Assembly (NCBI GenBank): GCA_020058355.1
Contig: JAGVEG010000024.1
Span: 1 to 5,694 of the forward strand
DNA: 5,694 bases
Source of the DNA: Candidatus Berkelbacteria bacterium
GTDB taxonomy: Bacteria; Patescibacteriota; UBA1384; CAILIB01
Reading direction: 5' to 3'
Part shown: in pieces, positions 1-3,769 of the stretch
Layout: every line of letters starts with the position of its first letter
Position numbering within the stretch: the first letter of the stretch is position 1
Position numbers and translations under genes: made by a program
The notes under the pieces: model-generated
Seen by the model: only the letters and a program-made list of their open reading frames with translations
Database searches by the model: none
What the model was told of the DNA's origin: nothing

Positions 1-470
1 ACGCTCAACTTCATAAATACTGCGGCAGCAACACTCAAGACCTCAGCATCTGCGAGCACTCCTGTGGCGCCGGCCATATCAAAATCGCACTGCATGAACT
101 CACGGTAGCGACCCGCCTGTGGGCGGTCGGCGCGCCACACAAGACCGGTGTGCAAACGGCGGAATGGGAGACGAATTTCGCCCGTTGGGACAGCTTTCGC
201 TAGTACGCGAGCAAACGGAACGGTTAAATCATAGCGTAATCCAACTCGGCGCTTACCGTGGTCTTCAAACCTGTAACGTAATGCCTCGCCCTCCGACCCG
301 TACCTCCCAGAAAGTACCTCATCGCGCTCCAAAACCGGCGTATCGAAACCTTGATACCCGTACTGCCCAGCAACTTCGCGAATCACGCGCAAAAGTGCCT
401 CCCGCGCTGATGCTTCAGCCGGAAGAAAATCACGAAAACCAGAAAGCGGTAGCAAGGATTGCTCAGCCAT
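1..470 (-). CDS. hisS: Histidyl-tRNA synthetase, N-terminal 156 residues (cut by window edge)
   Basis: This gene encodes a class II aminoacyl-tRNA synthetase that charges tRNA-His with histidine in the cytoplasm. The reading frame is open from an ATG at 470 to the window edge, and an in-frame TGA lies two codons upstream, so the start is fixed. Visible parts are the opening GFRDFLP (residues 11-17), motif 1 region GFDTPVLE (41-48), RYGSEGE (56-62), LRYDLTVPFAR (78-88) and motif 2 with RADRPQAGRYREF (113-125) followed by QCDFD. The LRYDLTVPFAR and QCDFD wording matches the archaeal/eukaryotic-like HisRS type rather than the E. coli type (LRPEGTAG). The histidine-binding motifs and anticodon domain lie beyond the edge. 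A GAGG sits only 1 nt before the ATG, too close for a normal RBS. It lies 38 nt downstream of a small membrane-protein gene with no terminator between, so co-transcription is possible. Confidence 0.95.
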   Translation of the reverse strand, partial: MAEQSLLPLSGFRDFLPAEASAREALLRVIREVAGQYGYQGFDTPVLERDEVLSGRYGSEGEALRYRFEDHGKRRVGLRYDLTVPFARVLAKAVPTGEIRLPFRRLHTGLVWRADRPQAGRYREFMQCDFDMAGATGVLADAEVLSVAAAVFMKLS

Positions 471-491
471 ACCTCAAGAGTGCCAGGTAAT

Positions 492-505
492 GGGCGGTGT
501 GTACA
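492..505 (-). other. 14-nt match to the universal 16S rRNA 1391-1404 segment in the hisS leader
   Basis: Read on the minus strand, the 38-nt gap before hisS contains TGTACACACCGCCC, identical to the universally conserved decoding-region segment of 16S rRNA that is the target of the 1392R/1406R primers. The next bases (ATTACCTGG) resemble the rRNA continuation GTCACACCATGG only loosely, with gaps. The rest of a 16S gene is absent. It may be chance, an eroded rRNA fragment or a mimic in the mRNA leader; the sequence alone cannot decide. Confidence 0.5.
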
Positions 506-508
506 GAA

Positions 509-880
509 TTACTCTCGGGCCTTTATTAGACTATTTACCTTTGTTGGGATGGCCCATGCACTAAGTATTACCACTAACAGGCTAATACGGAGCGCTGAGA
601 GGTCACCTACATCCGCCACGAGGTAAAAGTTAGGTATGAGAATAAGAAGTGAAAGAAGAAGTTGCTCATCAACCTTAATAGATGATCCCTTCTTAAGTGG
701 AGTAATCCTGAAAAAGTTGTAGACCGTTATAAGTGAAATAGAGACAAAACTTATTAGTGTTGTTTTTAGTGGTGTACTTAATGAACCAAGACTGTTGTAA
801 ACGAAGAAGAACACAACAAAAAGAAGTATTGATATAAGAATACGCTGTGGTGACGTTAGTGTTTTAGTAGGAAGTTTCAT
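509..880 (-). CDS. Small four-TM membrane protein, partner of cassette A
   Basis: The gene encodes 123 residues that I cannot assign to a family. Four hydrophobic segments lie at about residues 14-29, 40-57, 73-90 and 96-112, with a basic loop (PLKKGSSIK) at 61-69 and a basic tail, so it is an integral membrane protein with little outside the bilayer. It follows the secreted-protein gene at 955-1578 after a hairpin and a 38-nt gap. The 149-residue protein at 1730-2179 sits in the same position in the other cassette. Both end with a last TM followed by a P-x-K motif (AIPTKV here, RLPAKI there), compatible with distant paralogy. The ATG has no SD; a TACTAT -10-like hexamer lies 28 nt upstream. 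By position it could be an immunity protein, a transport accessory or a membrane receptor for the secreted partner. The function is unknown. Confidence 0.8.
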   Translation of the reverse strand: MKLPTKTLTSPQRILISILLFVVFFFVYNSLGSLSTPLKTTLISFVSISLITVYNFFRITPLKKGSSIKVDEQLLLSLLILIPNFYLVADVGDLSALRISLLVVILSAWAIPTKVNSLIKARE

Positions 881-905
881 GAATTATTCAGATACAAAGA
901 TATAT

Positions 906-918
906 ACGATAGTATCGT
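906..918. repeat. 13-bp palindrome ACGATAGTATCGT
   Basis: This is a perfect inverted repeat, ACGATA and TATCGT around a single central base, abutting the base of the larger hairpin at 919-945. It lies 26-38 nt upstream of the ATG of the small membrane protein and overlaps the -10-like hexamer. It could be an operator or a second small hairpin in the transcript. Confidence 0.5.
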
Positions 919-945
919 GGAGGAAGGCATGTAACGCCCTCCTCC
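919..945 (-). promoter_or_regulatory. Intercistronic RNA hairpin of cassette A
   Basis: The minus-strand RNA can form a 10-bp stem, GGAGGAGGGC with GCCUUCCUCC, closed by a 7-nt loop, 9 nt after the stop codon of the secreted-protein gene. One pair is G-U on the minus strand but would be A-C on the plus strand, which fits a minus-strand transcript. There is no U-tract, so it is probably an mRNA stabiliser, attenuator or processing site rather than a canonical terminator. Confidence 0.65.
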
Positions 946-954
946 TGAGAAGTT

Positions 955-1578
955 CTAGCCCTGAGCACCGAAGCTATTGAAGTAGGGCCTCCACCATGTA
1001 AGAGATATTGCAACACCTCTTCCTTTACTTATCTCGCTAATCTGGTGCTCGCGAAAGCTTTCTGCAAAAACCACACTCAATCCACTACCCCAAGGACCCG
1101 CAACTGAACCTGCGGCGCCGGAGACCAACTGTCCAGCCGCCACGTAGTCACCGCGCTGAAGTAAGGTCTTGATCTTCTGTGAGGTGCTATTATTAAGGTA
1201 GATAGCACACCCCCACCAGTACCATCGGATTCCCTGACTGTTTGCGCGTGTAACAACGGGGGTATCGACTGAGTCAAGGCTCACTTGCTGCAGAGAAAGA
1301 TCGCCGGATGCGAGTGCTCTGTTAATTCCGTCAACGGATACTGTGACGAGTTCATACTGCTCAGCGGTAAGTGACCGAGCCACCCCCTCGTCGGTACTCA
1401 ATTTGCCAGATGCCTTACTTAGAATCTGTGCCCTCTCAATTACAGCAATGTCCACTATACGTGAGGCACTACTTGTCTGCTGTGATACTTTTGCAATACT
1501 CGTAGTGCCAGCACATCCCATGAGTGTGCCACTTGCTGAGAAAGTAGCCAGACAAACAAAAGTTTGTAAACGCTTCAT
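955..1578 (-). CDS. Exported (probable lipo-) protein with hydrophobic C-terminal domain, cassette A
   Basis: The gene encodes 207 residues with no family I can name. The N-terminus is a signal peptide (MKR, hydrophobic stretch, LMGC), and Cys22 fits a lipobox, so a lipoprotein is likely. Residues about 25-112 are polar and probably helical. The C-terminal part starts with an aromatic cluster RWYWWGC (118-124) and a short strand IYL, then a helix, a Gly/Ala-rich hydrophobic segment (about 146-172), then KGRGVAISLTWW (185-196). The protein at 2257-2700 has the same order of elements and also carries RGVAI near its end. The two share a conserved leader, a post-stop hairpin and a downstream TM gene. 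A secreted bacteriocin-like or membrane-active effector is one inference; a surface lipoprotein of other function is equally open. The ATG start is supported by the signal peptide; the SD is weak (AGAAAG). Confidence 0.82.
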   Translation of the reverse strand: MKRLQTFVCLATFSASGTLMGCAGTTSIAKVSQQTSSASRIVDIAVIERAQILSKASGKLSTDEGVARSLTAEQYELVTVSVDGINRALASGDLSLQQVSLDSVDTPVVTRANSQGIRWYWWGCAIYLNNSTSQKIKTLLQRGDYVAAGQLVSGAAGSVAGPWGSGLSVVFAESFREHQISEISKGRGVAISLTWWRPYFNSFGAQG

Positions 1579-1661
1579 ATTTCTAACTTTCTGTTGGTAT
1601 TTCTCAGTCGCATCTGCGCTGGGTTGTCTTATATGGTAGCGAGTTTTTTAAGACTGAGAAG
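1579..1661 (-). promoter_or_regulatory. Conserved leader element A (possible structured 5' UTR)
   Basis: The sequence just upstream of the 955-1578 gene is clearly similar to that upstream of the 2257-2700 gene (2701-2781). Shared blocks on the coding strand include CTTCTCA, AAAAAC, CAACCCAG, GCAG and a terminal GAAA-ATA. A 9-bp inverted repeat, TTCTCAGTC (1660-1652) and GACTGAGAA (1609-1601), encloses the element. It competes with a local hairpin at 1605-1621 (CAGCGC / GCG-A-CTG, loop AGAT). The 3' arm ends 22 nt before the ATG, the same distance as in copy B. It could be a riboswitch-like or protein-binding leader, or a duplicated promoter/operator. It matches no RNA class I recognise. Confidence 0.7.
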
Positions 1662-1729
1662 CACCTGTACGTTTACTTTTTTCACATTCTTTAAAAGAAA
1701 AGGGGGATAAATATAGAGAAAGGATTACC

Positions 1730-2179
1730 TTAGAAAACAAACACATCAACCATTACCTCCATAATTTTTGCAGGAAGCCGCTTACCAACTATTGATGCAC
1801 CTACGAGAAGAATAAGGTGATGGCCCGTAAGTCCCGTAACGGGTGTTGCGCTTGAGAAGGTAAACCAGAGAAGCATTACACCAGAAAGAACCAAGGTGAT
1901 ACGTACAATGCCTCGTAAAAGGCGCTGTAGACGAACAGGGCTCGAGCCAAAGCATGTATACACCCACGCAAGGGCCGGACATGCAGCAATAAGTAGCAGT
2001 ATACAGAGAGACTTAATGAACATGTTTTCTGAAGCAAAGACCAAAGAGACTGGAATAAGCTCGGCCAAGAATGATACCGAGCCGCCATACCAAGCATTCT
2101 GCAAAGCACTGACATAGCTAAGTAGGGCGAGTGAGAGGAAGTATACGCCGACGGGGAGAAGATTCTTCTGTGGGTTCAT
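1730..2179 (-). CDS. Small multi-TM membrane protein, partner of cassette B
   Basis: The gene encodes 149 residues from the ATG at 2179; no family is recognised. About five hydrophobic segments lie near residues 8-26, 34-49, 55-76, 90-108 and 117-133, with an Arg-rich loop (PVRLQRLLRG, 81-90) before TM4. A GTG at 2222-2224 would add 15 residues but lies inside the hairpin stem. The ATG at 2179 gives a 37-nt gap after the hairpin, almost identical to the 38 nt of cassette A, so I chose it. There is no SD; a perfect TATAAT lies 25 nt upstream. The C-terminal TM followed by LPAKI parallels IPTKV in the 123-residue protein. Immunity, transport or receptor partner of the secreted protein upstream is inferred from position only. 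I see no terminator after its TAA stop; the next 68 nt are AT-rich sequence leading into leader A. Confidence 0.78.
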   Translation of the reverse strand: MNPQKNLLPVGVYFLSLALLSYVSALQNAWYGGSVSFLAELIPVSLVFASENMFIKSLCILLLIAACPALAWVYTCFGSSPVRLQRLLRGIVRITLVLSGVMLLWFTFSSATPVTGLTGHHLILLVGASIVGKRLPAKIMEVMVDVFVF

Positions 2180-2204
2180 ATTGAATAGACTAATGTATAC
2201 ACAA

Positions 2205-2210
2205 ATTATA
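2205..2210 (-). promoter_or_regulatory. -10-like TATAAT before the cassette B membrane gene
   Basis: A perfect -10 hexamer sits 25 nt before the chosen ATG at 2179, but no -35 match is found at 16-18 nt upstream, where the hairpin lies. It suggests separate expression of the membrane protein from the secreted one. An AT-rich chance match is possible. Confidence 0.35.
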
Positions 2211-2216
2211 TGGAAC

Positions 2217-2248
2217 GAGACCACTCCAGCACTAGCCAGAATGGTCTC
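2217..2248 (-). promoter_or_regulatory. Intercistronic RNA hairpin of cassette B
   Basis: The minus-strand RNA forms a stem of up to 14 bp: GAGACCAUUC with GAGUGGUCUC, continued by UGGC with GCUG, closed by the loop UAGU. It begins 8 nt after the stop of the secreted-protein gene. Three of the pairs are G-U on the minus strand and would be A-C mismatches on the plus strand, which supports a minus-strand RNA structure. No U-tract follows. It is positioned like the hairpin at 919-945. Confidence 0.7.
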
Positions 2249-2256
2249 AGGAAACC

Positions 2257-2700
2257 CTAGAAGATAGGGTCCGCCGCGAGTGGGACGTGCATGAATGTCC
2301 AGATCGCAACACCGCGACTTCCAGGATATTTATAGGAACGGTAGAGCGTTGCCGCCATAACAATTCCCTGCACCACCAGTGCCGGACCAAGCCGCGCAGC
2401 ACTTGACGCACTCATCCCCAAGCCTTTCAGGATCACGACCACCGCAGCCACCTTGGTGTAGGTGCTCTGATTAGAGGCTAGACGCTGGTAAAGTGCCGCT
2501 GCGGTACCCTTTGGAACCACAAGTACACCATGTCCTCCCCCAAGATCGTGATACCCCGCTGAAAATTGCGCGTGGGCTGGCTGAGCAGCAACTACACAAA
2601 GTCCCGTTAGGGCAACAACTGGTGCCAAGCGAACCGCCGGGACTACCATGAGTGCAAGTGCAGCCTGAAGACCATACACTATCTTTTTTAGATCGTTCAT
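2257..2700 (-). CDS. Secreted small protein with signal peptide and hydrophobic core, cassette B
   Basis: The gene encodes 147 residues of no known family. A long signal peptide (basic MNDLKK, two hydrophobic runs) ends in the signal-peptidase I site AHA-QF after residue 44, leaving a mature protein of about 103 residues. The mature part has a Gly-rich GGGHG (54-58) leading into the strand VLVVP, a polar helix (about 66-80), hydrophobic helices (83-97 and 104-119), a basic YRSYKYPGSR (120-129), then GVAIWTF (130-136). The order of elements and the RGVAI motif mirror the lipoprotein at 955-1578. A possible SD GAGG lies 12 nt before the ATG, with AAAGAG nearer. The conserved leader (2701-2781) lies directly upstream. 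The small size, export and amphipathic/hydrophobic core resemble membrane-active peptides such as bacteriocins, but no named family supports that. Confidence 0.82.
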   Translation of the reverse strand: MNDLKKIVYGLQAALALMVVPAVRLAPVVALTGLCVVAAQPAHAQFSAGYHDLGGGHGVLVVPKGTAAALYQRLASNQSTYTKVAAVVVILKGLGMSASSAARLGPALVVQGIVMAATLYRSYKYPGSRGVAIWTFMHVPLAADPIF

Positions 2701-2781
2701 ATATCTCTTTTTCCTCAGTATTTTCCCAGTGCCCCTGCTCTGGGTTGCTCTAGTAATAGTGGGTTTTTCTCGGATGAGAAG
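2701..2781 (-). promoter_or_regulatory. Conserved leader element B (possible structured 5' UTR)
   Basis: This is the second copy of the leader found at 1579-1661. On the coding strand it carries a hairpin CCCAG / CUGGG with an inner GC / GC pair and loop AGGG. It also carries a long-range pairing UUCUCA (2780-2775) with UGGGAA (2728-2723), where a U-G wobble replaces the U-A pair of copy A. The 3' arm ends 22 nt before the ATG, as in copy A, and the arms are 46 nt apart against 48. Retention of pairing and spacing while the proteins have diverged argues for function. Confidence 0.7.
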
Positions 2782-2803
2782 GAGTAAAATTGAATTAGTA
2801 AAG

Positions 2804-2820
2804 TTTCATTCTAATTTCAT
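2804..2820 (+). promoter_or_regulatory. TTTCAT-N5-TTTCAT direct repeat, pair 1
   Basis: Two identical TTTCAT hexamers start 11 bp apart (2804 and 2815), the period of OmpR/PhoB-family response-regulator boxes. The pair is the closest of three to leader B. Read on the minus strand the repeat is ATGAAA-N5-ATGAAA. It is a likely operator or activator site for the cassette; the regulator is not in the window. Confidence 0.5.
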
Positions 2821-2888
2821 GTTATCTGTTGGATTTGTAATCTTAAAAATATGAGTTATTACTGAAGGCTCTGAAGAAATTATGAATA

Positions 2889-2905
2889 TTTCATTACGAT
2901 TTCAT
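2889..2905 (+). promoter_or_regulatory. TTTCAT-N5-TTTCAT direct repeat, pair 2
   Basis: Hexamers start at 2889 and 2900, again exactly 11 bp apart, and form a tandem array with pair 3 only 8 bp away. It has the same sequence and orientation as pairs 1 and 3. Confidence 0.5.
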
Positions 2906-2913
2906 GAAGAAAA

Positions 2914-2930
2914 TTTCATGTTATTTTCAT
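2914..2930 (+). promoter_or_regulatory. TTTCAT-N5-TTTCAT direct repeat, pair 3
   Basis: Hexamers start at 2914 and 2925, 11 bp apart. The pair directly abuts the U-tract of the hydrolase terminator, so this control region begins where the upstream transcription unit ends. Confidence 0.5.
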
Positions 2931-2959
2931 AAAAAGTGACCCATATTTCTATGGGCCAC
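2931..2959 (-). terminator. Rho-independent terminator of the hydrolase gene
   Basis: On the minus strand GUGGCCCAUA pairs with UAUGGGUCAC (10 bp, one G-U) around a GAAA tetraloop, followed directly by UUUUU. The 5' arm includes the last codons and TAG stop of the hydrolase gene. This is the clearest canonical terminator in the window and separates the hydrolase from the cassettes. Confidence 0.9.
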
Positions 2960-3635
2960 CTTGGATTTTTTGGAGAAACTCGGCAATCAGCCTCAGCGTC
3001 TCCTGAGAGCCTAGAATACTGAAGTGATCAGTATTCTGGACATTTATCATCTCGGCATTGAGACATTTTCCTGCACGACGTTGTACAGCAATGGGGATGA
3101 TGCTGTCCCCCGAAGGGACAAATTGCAATACTCTTACTTGCAACAAAGCATCCTGCGCCACCTTCGCACCGGCTGTGACGTACGCCACTGCCGATCTAAG
3201 GGCGGCTGACTCATTATTTTGACGAAGTTCATCGCCAATCTTCATGAGTCCACGCCACCCTAGGTAGAGGCCCACAGTATTGGTGAAACCAAACTGTCGG
3301 ACTACAGCGAGGGCAGTCTGCTTAATTGGCGTGAGCCAACCAAGCAGACTGTTTTGATTTGAGGCCACAAGAATTACTCCAGCAACCTCAATGCCTCGCT
3401 CGATAAGCGTTTTGCACAGGTGCTGTGCAATTAGCCCACCGAAGGACCAACCGATGATGACGACCTTGTTACCATCGGCAATCTGTCCAGAGAGCTCAGC
3501 GACATAGTCGCGGAGGCTCTCTCTATCAAATAGGGGGGCCTCAACCACATCGTGGCCAAGAGTTCGCACTCGCCCCGCAATAGGAGCGAGCGTCTCCGGC
3601 CCATGAAACAGACCGGGAATCAGTACTATCTTCAG
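2949..3635 (-). CDS. Alpha/beta hydrolase fold protein, apparent CTG start
   Basis: This is a small serine hydrolase of the alpha/beta fold, 228 residues from a CTG at 3635. Numbered from there: first strand KIVLIPG with the oxyanion-loop HG at residues 11-12, nucleophile elbow GWSFGG with Ser64, acid Asp177 in SGDSIIP, and His204 in TDHFSI, so the triad is complete. The substrate is not predictable. The first conventional start codon (GTG, 3569) would remove the first strand and oxyanion loop, so it is unlikely. From the in-frame TAA at the start of the open frame to that GTG there is no ATG, GTG or TTG. The strongest SD of the window, AAGGAGG, lies 9 nt before the CTG. It has its own promoter and terminator and is divergent from the methyltransferase. 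A truncated or degraded 5' end is the alternative. Confidence 0.88.
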   Translation of the reverse strand: MKIVLIPGLFHGPETLAPIAGRVRTLGHDVVEAPLFDRESLRDYVAELSGQIADGNKVVIIGWSFGGLIAQHLCKTLIERGIEVAGVILVASNQNSLLGWLTPIKQTALAVVRQFGFTNTVGLYLGWRGLMKIGDELRQNNESAALRSAVAYVTAGAKVAQDALLQVRVLQFVPSGDSIIPIAVQRRAGKCLNAEMINVQNTDHFSILGSQETLRLIAEFLQKIQGGP

Positions 3636-3644
3636 GGCCGAGGC

Positions 3645-3651
3645 CCTCCTT
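3645..3651 (-). promoter_or_regulatory. Strong Shine-Dalgarno AAGGAGG fixing the hydrolase start
   Basis: This is a full-strength SD with a 9-nt spacer to the CTG at 3635. Most other genes here lack a recognisable SD. It is 75 nt from the GTG at 3569, so it cannot serve that codon. Confidence 0.7.
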
Positions 3652-3671
3652 TCGGGTTTTTAATTTCCTTC

Positions 3672-3700
3672 TCTATACCACAGATTGGGACTTTTGTCCA
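3672..3700 (-). promoter_or_regulatory. Sigma-70-type promoter of the hydrolase gene
   Basis: On the minus strand TGGACA (3700-3695, 5 of 6 to TTGACA) is followed by a 17-bp spacer and TATAGA (3677-3672), preceded by TGG as an extended -10. The spacing is ideal and the RBS lies about 20 nt downstream, giving a short leader. Confidence 0.6.
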
Positions 3701-3728
3701 CATCTATCAACACATCGTTTCATGTTTT

Positions 3729-3741
3729 GGTATCTATACCA
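3729..3741. promoter_or_regulatory. GGTATCTATACC inverted repeat in the divergent promoter region
   Basis: GGTAT and ATACC flank CT at 3729-3740. The 9-mer TCTATACCA at 3733-3741 recurs at 3672-3680, inside the -10 of the divergent hydrolase promoter. A shared operator is possible. TATCTA with a preceding TGG could also be a weak extended -10 for the methyltransferase, with TCAACA 18 bp upstream. Confidence 0.35.
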
Positions 3742-3769
3742 GCGGGAGAATGCTTGTTAGACTTGTGCC

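Noticed and set aside
119..490. 123-residue plus-strand open frame
   Set aside because: Antisense shadow of hisS; the opposite strand gives an unmistakable HisRS sequence.
1343..1639. 98-residue plus-strand open frame
   Set aside because: It lies antisense to the lipoprotein gene and its leader; the minus strand has the signal peptide and conserved leader.
1579..1661. TPP (THI-box) riboswitch suggested by GACTGAGAAATACC in leader A
   Set aside because: Copy B reads CTGGGA at this point, and the second conserved THI element is absent from both.
1896..2117. 73-residue plus-strand frame and the 79- and 66-residue minus-strand frames in the same region
   Set aside because: Other-frame shadows of the 149-residue membrane protein.
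2222..2224. GTG as the start of the 164-residue version of the cassette B membrane protein
   Set aside because: It lies in the hairpin stem, adds a non-matching extension, and ATG 2179 gives cassette spacing equal to that of cassette A.
3637..3663. Plus-strand terminator-like CCGAG...TTCGG followed by GTTTTT
   Set aside because: The stem is only 4-5 bp with a wobble, no plus-strand gene precedes it, and the same bases are explained as the hydrolase SD region.
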